DNA of 64,000 nucleotides from Polytrichum commune (lineage: Eukaryota; Streptophyta; Polytrichopsida; Polytrichales; Polytrichaceae), in the NCBI GenBank assembly GCA_950295325.1, contig OX485803.1:63875554-63939553 (forward strand), written 5' to 3'. A model generated the notes under the pieces. That model had not been told where the DNA came from, ran no database searches, and was given only the letters and a program-made list of their open reading frames with translations. Made by a program: the position numbers and the translations under genes. The first letter of the stretch is position 1. Each line of letters opens with the position of its first letter. This document shows, piece after piece, positions 51,801 to 62,200 of the stretch.

Positions 51801-54800
51801 CCAAAATCCTTGATCCATGACTCATGGCTTCTTTCTCCACATTGTTCTCATCATCATCACATTCTTAAGTGGTGTAGTGGCTGTTCTTCCTAGCTAAGCA
51901 GATTCTTGGAGAATATATACTCGGTAAGATTGTTCATTTGGCAAGGTCTTTGAGTTGAATCTTGGTAGATGGGAGAAGGTTTTGTGTCCAAAGATAGAGG
52001 CAACACTGAGGTGTCAACTAATGAGAGTTTGCCATTGAACCATGCTCGGCATGGCATTCATGCATATAATCAAGGGCTTTGATTCTTGGAGTGTTTTTCT
52101 TGAGACTACATTTAAAAAGGGAACGTCCTTACACATGCTTAAGAATCTTATGGTCGATTCTGGATGCCCATCGTTTGATGATGCTTTTTAATGTTTGTGT
52201 TGTGATACTCCGACTGTTGCAGGTGACAGAGAGTGGTCCTTGACTCTTGGAAGTATATTCTTGAAAAGAGAACATCCTATGCATGCTTAAGAATGTTTTG
52301 ATCGATTCTGGACTCCCATCACTTGATAATGTTTTCTTTTTTCTTTTTTTATTAGAAATAAATAAAAATAATCTGTGTGTTGTGATGATGCACGAATGAT
52401 GCACGAATGGTACTGGACTGGTGGAGAGTTATTCTTGAAACTCGATTACAAAGAGAACATTCTTACATATGCTTAAGAATGTTTATGATGAATTGTGGAC
52501 GACCATCAAATCTTGATGATTACACTTTATGGTTGTTTTCTGATGATGCTCCGAATGTTTGCAGGTGACAAAGAATGGTCCTTGACTCTTGGTGATTTAT
52601 TCTTGAAACTAGATCAAAAAGATAGCATCCTTGTACATGCTTAAGAATGTTATGATGGAGTGTGGACGACCATCAAATGTGGATGTTTTTTTAATGTTTG
52701 TTTTCTGATGATGCTCCGAATGTTGCAGGTGACAGAGAATGCGGCGTTAGTGCAATATGTGAGAGCTCGATGTGGTGAACCATGGAATGGAACACCGAAA
52801 CATGGGAGCAGTGGTGGAATCACAACAAACCTTGAATTCCAGGGCGGCCATGGCATGATGGACCAGCAGGCTGTGAAGATGTACTACTCACATCCATCGC
52901 CTGCTCTCATGCCCACCACTCGCCATTTTCCCTCCACCTTGGACTCCAACCCATGGCCGAGCTCACATCCCTGGGAACAAGAGGGGCCCATGTTGGAATC
53001 GCAGCTCATGGGGGGTAAGGATTTCGGATTCCCAAACAATGAATAATCCACATGTTACAGATGCTATGTTCGTGAGTTTTCCTCCCAAACTGAACAGATT
53101 CTTGAAGTGAATGCAGTATGCAAGTCATGTCAATATGAAGCTGAACCTGAATCTCGAACCCAATAATTTGTCAAGAAAGTTATTTTAACAAGAGGGACGA
53201 CCCATGTCCACCAACATTGCATCAATGTGGGAAGAAAAGTCAAGTGAACAAGCATAACAATTGTAGGCACCGGGTGATTGAGGTGCTGGTTAACTGTGTT
53301 TTGCTCCCAAAGTGAACAGATTCTTGAGGTGAATGCATTATGCAAGTCATGTCGGTCTGAAGCTTAACCCGAATCTCAAACCCAAGAACTTGTCCTTTAA
53401 GTTATTTAACAAGAGGACTGACCCATGTGTATCCACATTGCATCAATATGGGAAGAAGAGGCATAACAGTCGTAGGCACGAGTTAGTAGGAAGAAATATG
53501 ACGACAGAATTGGAAATGTCTCCACCTACCAGTCTCATTGATGCTACTCATGATAATGATAATAAGCCTCCGAGGTATACTCTAGTTGCAATCTTCTGAC
53601 AAGTTTTTCCATCTTGTTGGTATCCTTCTGTGCATGCTACAACGAATTCAGCTGACTTGAGATCCCACTTTGACTGTTCCAAACATCTACCGAAAACTCA
53701 AGAACCAGTGTCTTTTACAAAAGTAGTGTCTCTGCACTGGAAAATGTAGGAAGCCATGCTTGATAAAAACCTAGATATCAATTTTCAACGCTAGTATACT
53801 GCCATCGTTATACTGCTTGCTTACAACGAATTTTGACATTGGACATGTGAAGAAGTAGGTTAATCTGTGAAGTAATGGAATTAAGGATTTGCATGTTGTT
53901 TGATTCAGGTTTGGACCAAGACCTGATGCAGTTACCTGGGCCTCCTACGCACTATCCTCACCATGGTATGAACATCTTATTCTTCCAATACACAATCTTC
54001 TGCTTTAGTTTGTTTTCACCTTGCTCCTCCAGCCTGCAATATCTGGATTTGATCGACAATAGTCACTTGGATAGTAGAACCATGTCTATTATACAAGTTT
54101 TTCAGGACATAGTGCTGTTGGCCAATAGGTCAGAGGCGAACTGTCCATAGAAACAGAGGAAAACAGAGAAAGTAGAGGATGAGATTCTTTTCGAGAAGGA
54201 ATCTTTAATTGTGGTTGCGCTCTTGCTATTCCTGAAAATGGGGCATATTTTCCTGTCTGTATGGGCTCATGTAGGAACTATGGCAGAGTCACCCCGTGGA
54301 AGTGGGTTGTCAAAGGATGATGGCGAAGGTGAATACACTACACTTTGGCTAAATTTTGATTTTATTCTATATTTAACATATGAGTCCTTGTTTATCTACT
54401 TAGCATTTCCTGATATATGTATATCCATGAGTAGCTACCTAATCTTGATAGCAAAGAAAAATGATATCTTGCCCACTAACAGTCATGCGGGAGAAAAATG
54501 TTTGTTGAATTTTTTCTCAAATCGTCATGATCATTCAAGAAAGTCTGTAAGGGGAGGTAGACAATGTTCTACAAGATTTCTTCATGTTATACTTTCATCG
54601 TTTAAATGAAAAACGTGGGATATAAGTGATGGGATGACCAGCTGTGTGTGATTGAGAGACTTAAATGTTCCATGACTTTCATGTGGAGAAGGTAGAAATT
54701 GAAATGATAAAGAACCTCTGTGGGAATGATTATTCTAGTGAAGCAGGAAATGCGAGGGGAGTCGTCTGACTGCAGTGATCCAATGGACGATGATGACGAA

Positions 54801-57800
54801 AAGGGAGGTCCCCGATCCACTCGCCGCCACTTGTCAAAGAATTTAGTTGCCGAGCGGAAGAGACGGAAGAAGTTGAATGAACGCCTCTACTCGTTGCGGG
54901 CTCTTGTACCCAAAATTACAAAGGCAAGGAAATAGCTCCTTTTCCATTTCCATATAGCTTTCCCCACTGTCAAGTGCTATGTCATAGTGAACCACCACAC
55001 ATTGTATGGCTTCAAAGACAAACATGGAACATCCAAACAAGAAGCAAATGAGAGAGCACAAAATGAAATCCCATATTTTGTGAGATTAAAATTCGAAATG
55101 TTCTATACATATTCTCCAGTCATTCACAAATAATCAGAGCAACAAGTTTGAAATATTCTCGTCTATGAAGCTTGTATGGAACATATAGGGTTTGCGGTTT
55201 AGGGTTTAGAGTATACTATGGCAGAGTGGCCCTATTCTGGTCACTTCAAGGTTAAACTCTCTGCCGCATGTCTCCAACACCCACTGTAAAATAAATTTCT
55301 GAATATTCGGCTTTCCAGGTTTTCTTGGAGCAAAGTTGCATACTCTTCCCACCTACAAAGCTCAGATTAGAGGGTGGTCTATCTGTCAATATTCAGTGGC
55401 CAATGAAGATTTCTGATATATATGGACTTCATGGGTGGGAAGAGCATGTGGCGTTATCCAAATAACTTTGAAAGCCGATTACTGAGAGAATCATTTTACA
55501 TTGACCATAGGAGTTGCTCTAAGCACACAAGGTCACTTCAACCAACAGACATCTGGCTTATACGCGCATTGACATGTGTTTCGTATCGCATGAAGATGGA
55601 CCGTGCATCCATATTGGGTGACGCCATAGAATACGTGAAGGAGTTACAGCAACAGGTAAAGGAATTGCAAGAGGAGCTACTTGACAACAAGGACGACGAG
55701 TTAGCCCCAGGGATGGCCCTTGATGAAGGTGCTGTGACTGTAGGGGAGCCCAAATTAGGGGCTACTGAGAGTCCAGCCAAAGTCGACAAAGTGACTGTTG
55801 AGGTTATTGATCGAACGGGTGAGCATGAGCTCACTCAGCCAATGCAAGTAAGCACATCAACCTTCTCAGAAAAATTGAAGGCTTAGGTTTAGGGTTTAGG
55901 GTTTAGGGTTTAGGATATCTCCACTGAAAATATCACAATGCATTATTATATTGTAGTCACCACAATTCAATTAGGCAGTGCTCAACAAACATGTCAGATT
56001 CTAGGCAAACACGTGCATGCTCATGATCTGCTTTGTCAATCAAGCGAGGGATGTCAGAGTGCAATTTGTTGTCTTTATTGTTGATCATGAGTGTAAAATT
56101 GTTGCTTGTGTAAGCAAACAGCTCATTTGGCACAAGAGTATAGAATAATGAGCCAAAAAGAGTGCCACACATTCTGGTAGACCTTGTCAATACACCCAAA
56201 CTTGATGTGCTGCCCCGAGCATTTTGAATGGTACTGGTTGCCGTTGACCATTTGAACAAGATTTAAATTTTTTTTTTGCTGTGAGGCATGAGCTAATTTT
56301 ACTGTTCAAAGTCAGTCAGAAAATTAGAGCTCAAATGTATCCTTTGATATGACTACATTAATTAGGTGGAGGTGAACAAGATGGATGGACGTCTGTTCAG
56401 CCTGCGTATATTCTGCGAGAAACGGCCCGGTGTGTTTGTGAAGTTGATGCAGGCCCTTGATGTTCTGGGGCTCGATGTTGTGCACGCTAACATCACGACT
56501 TTCCGCGGCTTGGTGCTCAATATCTTCAATGCTGAGGTAATTCCAAATATTACTCTTGTCCTCATAGCAAGGCCAGCATGCTAAATTAGGATCCAGTCAG
56601 GTCAAAGTTCTAATTTTCTTAAATTGGTCTTTAGGCACGATAAGAACAATCTCGTTTTAGTAGACCATAAGTGAATGGGGGACGTTAAATACCCCCCACG
56701 AACTTTTCGGACTGTCAGATCCGGGCTGGGGCAGCCGCCCGTCCAGAAAATCTGGATTTTCTGGACCCGCCCGAAAACTGCTGCCCGCCCGCCCGATTTC
56801 GAAAAAAACCATTGTCCTTGCATTCTTGAAGGCCACTTACTCACAAATCCCATATTGAGTGCACTACACCTTCAAGGGCCAAAATCCAATATATATGTTC
56901 ACTTCCAATTGAGTAAATAAGCAATTGACTGGGGTTTCATTATCAAAGTGAAACCGTCAATAAAACATGTAATTAACTTAGAAGTAAAAAATATTACAAA
57001 ACCCTCACTAGCACCGAGGTTATAATTTTTGTGACTCACAATTTGAAAATGTCTTTGTCATTCTAAAATGACACTTAAATTTAGTGTGCTGATTTAGTAT
57101 GTGTATTTTATAATATTTTAGGTAATGCCGTCTATTTTCACAAGTATTCATACGCATTCATTAATCCCAAATAAATCAGAAACTATGCTTACAAAATTAA
57201 GTAAAGCTAATTGATTATAAAATGTACTTACTGTAATTAATTAATTTCTGGAATCAATTCCAGTGATTTAATTATAATAATTAATATCTGGAATTTAATT
57301 CTAGTGAATTAATTATAATAATTAATTTCTGGAATCAATTCCAGTGAATTAATTATAATAACTAATTTCTGGAATTTAATTCCAGTGAATTAGTTCTAAT
57401 AATTAAGTCCAATGAATTAATTCTAATAATTGATTAATGAATGCGTATGAATACTTGTGAAAGTAGACGGCATTACCTAAAATATTATAAAATACACATA
57501 CTAAATCAGCACACTAAATTTAAGTGTCATTTTAGAATGACAAAGACATTTTCAAATTGTGAGTCACAAAAATTATAACCTCGGTGCTAGTGAGGGTTTT
57601 GTAATATTTTTTACTTCTAAGTTAATTACATGTTTTATTGACGGTTTCACTTTGATAATGAAACCCCAGTCAATTGCTTATTTGCTCAATTGGAAGTGAA
57701 CATATATATTGGATTTTGGCCCTTGAAGGTGTAGTGCACTCAATATGGGATTTGTGAGTAAGTGGCCTTCAAGAATGCAAGGACAATGGTTTTTTTCGAA

Positions 57801-58904
57801 ATCGGGCGGGCGGGCAGCAGTTTTCGGGCGGGTCCAGAAAATCCAGATTTTCTGGACGGGCGGCTGCCCCAGCCCGGATCTGACAGTCCGAAAAGTTCGT
57901 GGGGGGTATTTAACGTCCCCCTAAGTGAAGGGGAGTGAATGTCCAACAATCATTATAAAATGATTATTTCAATAATTGGCTTTTGGAGTTTTTTGGATGA
58001 ATGCCGCATGCTCATCCCACCCATAAAGTCCGCATATAACATAAATCATTATTGGCCACCAATTATGGAGGGAGACAGACAACCCTCTAAAGTCCTCGAG
58101 TAACTTGATTATTAAGGGTGAGAGTGGGTGTAGAGGGTCGCCTCTTCCTCAATAGTCAGTAGGCAATAAAGATTTGAAACCACCTGGGCTTTGTGGACTG
58201 GATGAGTATGCGGCTTTGCTTCAAAAAAAAGTACTAGAAAGCCAACTATTGAGATTTTTTTATTTTTTTTCCAATGAAATGAAATGAATTTTGATTTTAA
58301 AGTCCGGGAAGCCAAAAGCTTATGGGACTAAAACTACATCAAGATGGTATCATACATGCTAACTCCCTAGAGCACTGGAGTGCAATAGCCTCTGAGATAG
58401 AGGCTAATATCACCTTGATGGTCCAATTGGAAGAATGACTTGAGATTCTCTAGTACTAAATTCTCAAATAGTGAAGGGAACTCATCTCCAATGGAGTTGT
58501 AAAGGGGACCTTCCAACACAATGTGTGCCTCATTTCAAATAAATTGTAAGAGCCATAGTGGCATGATCTGTTATCTCCAGGGATTGGGATAGTTGACACC
58601 AGCCAGGTGCAATGGCAAGTCTATGATGTTGGAGAGGCTCTTATGTACACCATTGCAACATATATTTTGGAAAATTGCAATCCTGTCAATTGAACAACAG
58701 AGCAGAAACTGATGTTGGTTGTATTTATATATGAGTGTTCAGATTAGAGATAAGGAGCTTGTTCGGGCTGAGCAAGTGCGCGAGACTTTGCTGGAGATGG
58801 CCTCCCAATCAGCCCATAGGTCTCTTTCCATTGCAAATGATGGCCCACCTGTGCAACCATCACTGAGTGGAGATAGAGAAAAAGTGCTCGAAGCCTCAAT
58901 GTGA
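48818..58904 (+). CDS. AMS: bHLH transcription factor, AMS subfamily, 560 aa, eleven exons
   Basis: Exons: 48818-48927, 50037-50225, 51219-51363, 51463-51534, 52729-53014, 53909-53965, 54275-54328, 54739-54923, 55596-55847, 56366-56536, 58743-58904. All phases match; nine introns are GT-AG and intron 8 is GC-AG. Residues about 9-185 are a bHLH-MYC_N domain ([56 protein letters not shown]). The bHLH (about 336-400) has basic region [17 protein letters not shown] with Glu343 and Arg347 for E-box contact, and helix 2 [20 protein letters not shown]. Residues about 420-535 are an ACT-like dimerisation domain ([30 protein letters not shown]). Arabidopsis AMS is a nuclear master regulator of tapetum and pollen-wall genes; the corresponding role here, perhaps spore-wall formation, is inference. 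The start is the first ATG, 8 codons before VQERLR. Four introns contain tandem duplications and intron 10 a foldback element. Confidence 0.93.
49113..50036 (+). repeat. Three tandem copies of a 300-314-bp unit filling intron 1
   Basis: The anchor GCATTAGYAG recurs at 49117, 49418 and 49732, followed each time by a TCACTCYCTYCRTGATRA block, CAAAGATCAAGA, GGTTATGTT, CTCATGTGCRC and GGTTGGTGATGATGA. Each unit ends with TGTAATTTTGC. The third copy ends exactly at TGTAATTTTGCAG, the 3' splice site of exon 2. The array is intronic and occupies most of the 1,109-bp intron. Confidence 0.88.
50281..51122 (+). repeat. Minisatellite of about 118-bp units filling intron 2
   Basis: About seven copies are read, starting near 50281, 50398, 50521, 50639, 50769, 50889 and 51019. 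The shared order is TTCATCAYACCCTGTYCAGAAAA, AAGGCTTGAATT, CCCATCCCCACCTGGTCAGA, CTCAAGAATCCCTAA and CCATTCTT. Copies differ by substitutions and small indels; the last is most diverged. It covers most of the 993-bp intron. Confidence 0.88.
52080..52745 (+). repeat. Four tandem copies of a 150-175-bp unit across the intron 4 / exon 5 boundary
   Basis: Each unit contains TTCTTGARA, a CATGCTTAAGAAT block, GATTSTGGA and CATC. Three of the four then end in a copy of the 3' splice site with the first exon bases: CCGACTGTTGCAG|GTGACAGAGAG (52223), CCGAATGTTTGCAG|GTGACAAAGAA (52565) and the real CCGAATGTTGCAG|GTGACAGAGAA (52729). The second unit (about 52250-52410) has lost the acceptor. Confidence 0.9.
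53073..53470 (+). repeat. Direct duplication of about 222 bp in intron 5
   Basis: TGAACAGATTCTTGARGTGAATGCA occurs at 53091 and 53313, followed in both copies by TATGCAAGTCATGTC, CATGT, CACATTGCATCAATRTGGGAAGAA and GTAGGCAC. Both copies lie inside the intron between exons 5 and 6. Confidence 0.85.
55186..55212 (+). repeat. Degenerate telomere-like repeat in intron 8
   Basis: ATAGGGTTTGCGGTTTAGGG followed by TTTAGAG, about three imperfect TTTAGGG units. Confidence 0.75.
55883..55914 (+). repeat. Interstitial telomere-like array (TTTAGGG) in intron 9
   Basis: Four to five consecutive TTTAGGG-type units start about 36 bases after the donor of intron 9. In flowering plants short telobox arrays often sit near gene starts and can recruit repressors; in the middle of a gene they may be a scar of double-strand-break repair. 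Function unknown. Confidence 0.92.
56677..57921. mobile_element. 1.25-kb foldback element with 489-bp inverted arms, in intron 10
   Basis: The left arm (56677-57165) and right arm (57433-57921) are nearly perfect inverted repeats of equal length. The outer ends read GGGGGACGTTAAATACC. The arms contain CGGGCTGGGGCAGCCGCCCG and GACCCGCCCGAAAACTGC segments that are GC-rich against an AT-rich rest. The loop (57166-57432) is AT-rich and made of 45-50-bp tandem units with TCTGGAATYAATTCCAGTGA. TAAGTGAA flanks both ends (56668-56675 and 57922-57929), an 8-bp target duplication, or 9 bp with one mismatch. No transposase. Class is open: long-armed MULE-like foldback or another 8-bp-duplication family. 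Confidence 0.93.
57225..57432. repeat. Tandem units of about 45-50 bp in the loop of the foldback element
   Basis: Four diverged copies of a unit with TCTGGAATYAATTCCAGTGA flanked by TTAATTATAATAATTAAT. Each unit is itself partly palindromic (TGGAATCAATTCCA). Confidence 0.85.
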
Positions 58905-59599
58905 TGTCGCACAGAGAGTCACATGAACCACTTCTTTCAGAATTTGCATGTCCTAAAACAGACCGATTTATGAGTCACCTCAATTAGTTCAGCAGCAATG
59001 TCTATAATGGAGTGTAGATAAATGGTCGCAACCCTTGCTGAAATCATTGAAGACAAATTATGTAGCTCACCAATCCAGTGGAAATTAAGAAGTGCAATAT
59101 TTCTCTAGTTGAGCAGGTCCGATGATCGTTGTGTGTAAGTTACACATGAATTGGTGGACAAGACTCGGAGGGAATTAGCCATGACTGTGAATTAATTGTT
59201 GTGTGCGGAAGTCTCTTGTGGTAAGTTTACCAGTCTCCAGAGAAAGATTATTGTAGTGTGATCAAGATTTGTTATTGGACCATGCTGCAACTCTCCCTCT
59301 TGGATCAAGTATCTTCATGTTACTTCAAATGCTTCTAATGAATTTATGATTTGTTTCAACACAAAAAGATGCCCATCCTTCAAAAGGATGGAAGTAATGT
59401 TACCTTGAAGCATGATATAACATGATCAAGGCAAGGAAGAATGGGCTCCCATTCATGTTGTTGTCAAAGTACACCAATGTTAATTTAATGTTATGGTTTC
59501 AACACAAAGAGCCCACAAACGAGGAGCAACATGCTTGGAAAGGATTTCATTGATATTGTTTGTTAAACGATTTTTTCTTCTATTTTTCTAAGAAATACA

Positions 59600-59951
59600 T
59601 CAAATAGTCCTATTAGTGTGGGTGGAAAATTAGCGTGGAAATAAATGACGTGGGCCACATTAATTTTCTAGTCAAGGTGGATTAACGTGGGTCCAAGACC
59701 CCGGGTCTTTCCCTAAGTCTTCATGAAGGCTTCTGACCAACACATTGAATATTAGGTTTAGGAAAAAAGTAGCACAAGATAAATTAACCACCCAAATAAT
59801 TTTTTTAATAAAAAATAATAATGTTGCCCATGCTAATTTTCTACTAGAGCTATACTATGGGCTGAAACTTGTGGCCCACATGGATTCTCAATATGAGAAA
59901 TAGTGTGGGCTCTAGAAAATTATTTTGTACGTCCCACAATAATAGGACTGT
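59600..59951. repeat. Imperfect inverted repeat, about 350 bp
   Basis: AGTCCTATTAGTGTGGG at the left end is mirrored by CCCACAATAATAGGACT at the right end, and GGAAAATTAGCGTGG on the left resembles inverted CCATGCTAATTTTC near 59828. It looks like an old foldback MITE with rearranged inside. Confidence 0.45.
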
Positions 59952-60419
59952 CTAGTGTAATTAGCCACAATTTCTCTAGAGCATGGGTCACCATCCAAAC
60001 ATTCTAGGTATTTATTTTCCCTCCTAAGTTTTTTTTGTTTTGTTTTTGGGTTGGGTTTGTTGTCTTGGAGATGATTAACAGTGCTTGAAAATATATTTGT
60101 AGCCCCCATATGTATGATAATGGTACAATATAGTTGGTTTCAAGTTGACATGTGTTGCATAGGTATGCCTACCCTTAATTCAAAGCCCGGGGGGTCCATT
60201 GTACTAAGCATGTACAATTATATGTGAGTGCACAAAGGGTTATTTGTTTGAACTTTGTCATACTACGTATACATATGCTACACAAATTATAACTTGTAGT
60301 TATGTACATGTACAAATGTATAAGTATTGATGATAGGCTAGAAAATGGATTCATGTATTTATATTAAGCTTTTGTGATTTAATGTGATAGGTACTTCCAC
60401 TACATGCACAAAATACAAA

Positions 60420-60660
60420 TCATGAAATAAATAAGCCTTTATTAGCGTATACACTCTATTTCCATTTTCCAATGAGAAATTCCTTGAACAAATTTTCATC
60501 CTTAGGATGTAACTCTTAACGAACTCACCTTAAAACACATGTCATTTGAATCTAAGGCAATAATAGGATCTAGGTTCACCATCATACAAATTAGTTAAAG
60601 TATAAATCCACTCTGATCCATTAAGCCGCACCAAGAGTGTGTTTTTGGGCACCAACATAT
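60420..60660 (-). pseudogene. Degraded second copy of the 41-kb coding relic
   Basis: TTTTCATCCTTAGGATGTAACTC here lines up with TTTTTCATCCTCCGGATGTACCTC at 41123, and similarity continues for about 150 bases (ACATGTCATTTGAATCTAAGGCAATAATAG versus ATATGTCATGGAAGCTAATGCAATTATTG) up to TAAATCCACTC. The minus-strand frame is broken by stops and shifts. It shows the relic is a repeated family. Confidence 0.5.
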
Positions 60661-61999
60661 TCACTTACTCATAGTGTATCCATTCTATGTGTATTTCAAG
60701 CCCCAAACTCAATCAAATTGAGGGAAATATGTTTGGGACAACACTTTACAAATCTTTCATGAAGAGGACCTAATAAGTGATACAGGTTCCTCATGCATCG
60801 ATGACTAATGTCTTCCCAAAAAGCAAAAAGAAAAAAGAAAACATAATAGCTCCTAGAAAACAAATTGAAGACCTACCTTAAGATTTGTCAAGCACCTACA
60901 CAACAATATGTTTGTAATTGCGTTAAACAAACAACAATAATAGCACAATAACCTAGCCACAATTTGGAATGCAAATTTGAAGGCAGTTGATGAGCGTTAC
61001 ATGTAGTTGATTTGGCACATATGGATTTGGCAATGGGCAAACCAACCTCAGTTAGCATGTGGGTAAGCATATACCCGAACTGGTACCCAACTAGGTTGAC
61101 AATAATGCACTATAGCACCAATGCGTCCACCCTCCATGGGCATGTCCACCAAGTGCCACAAGGGTGGTGGTTACCCTCAAAACAATGAAGATCAACAAAA
61201 CTAGAGACACCACCCTCTCACCAAGTGCTTCACTTGGCCAGCTCCATTGTCACCAATATTTAACCCAAGCAACTACTAGGGCCGGTGTTTGGACATGATT
61301 TCTCCTAGTGGCAAGAGCCTCCAATTTGGGAAAACTTATAATTCAAATGCAAACCCTAACAAGAATGGATATGGTAGTCATTGGGGGCTACTCTCATATG
61401 ACAACAATCATGGGAAAAAATGCAATTTGGATGAATCTAGCACATCTATTGTCAATTCTTTTTCCAAAATCTTAGGGCCCTGTTTTGTGCATCTACCTTG
61501 ACTTCAAAATTCTTAGTAATCTTTCAAAATGTACACACTAGAGAAAAACAATTTCTCACCTTTAAATAAACTAAGTACAATAAAACCTCAAATAGTACCC
61601 CTATTTACACTCATGTTGGTTTGTACATGGTATGAAGAGTCCAACGCTTGAGATGGTAAGGTCCACCAAGTTCCATGTACCCATCCACCCATTCGTTTTC
61701 AAAATTGGATCATGAGACCATTGTACATGTGCACTTTGTGTATAAGGTAGAGGGTGCTAAAACCAACACCCCACCCAAAAGCAACACCTATAAACGCCTC
61801 CCAATCACCAACACTCTACTACCTTGAACCATCCCCCATAGAAAAGGAGTGCCGGGGCCGACGAAGTGATGGGTTTAGGTGTCATTGGTGCCGCCACCGC
61901 ATATTGGCCTCCACTACCTCCATATAGGGTAGGCAACAGGCTCCACTCTCTTTTAGGTTGGTTCAAGGTGAATTTATGGTGGCTTGTCAACTAGTTTGT

Positions 62000-62200
62000 C
62001 TAATTAGTGTGGGTTACCATTTGGAGTTACATGTTGCTATAATTTTTTACCAAGACTATAATATTTGACCCAAATAACATAAGTAGTTAGTATGCACACC
62101 GAAGTTTATAATATGATATAACGTAGTTGGTAAAAAATGACAATGCCGGTGAAAGTTAAGCAACACGTAACTCCGAATAGTAGCCCACACTAATTAGAGA
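62000..62200. mobile_element. Stem-loop MITE-like element, about 200 bp
   Basis: CTAATTAGTGTGGGTTACCATTTGG on the left pairs with the right end, whose reverse complement reads CTAATTAGTGTGGGCTACTATTCGG. Pairing continues through GAGTTACRTGTTGC and TTTTTTACCAA. Arms are about 60-70 bp with a loop of about 75 bp. No coding capacity. Confidence 0.7.

Noticed and set aside
55883-55914. TTTAGGG array as a chromosome end
   Set aside because: Only four to five units, inside a gene that continues on both sides.
56602-56920. Open frames on both strands at the edge of the foldback element
   Set aside because: They are by-products of the inverted arms and reappear mirrored at 57740-57949; no protein family is visible.
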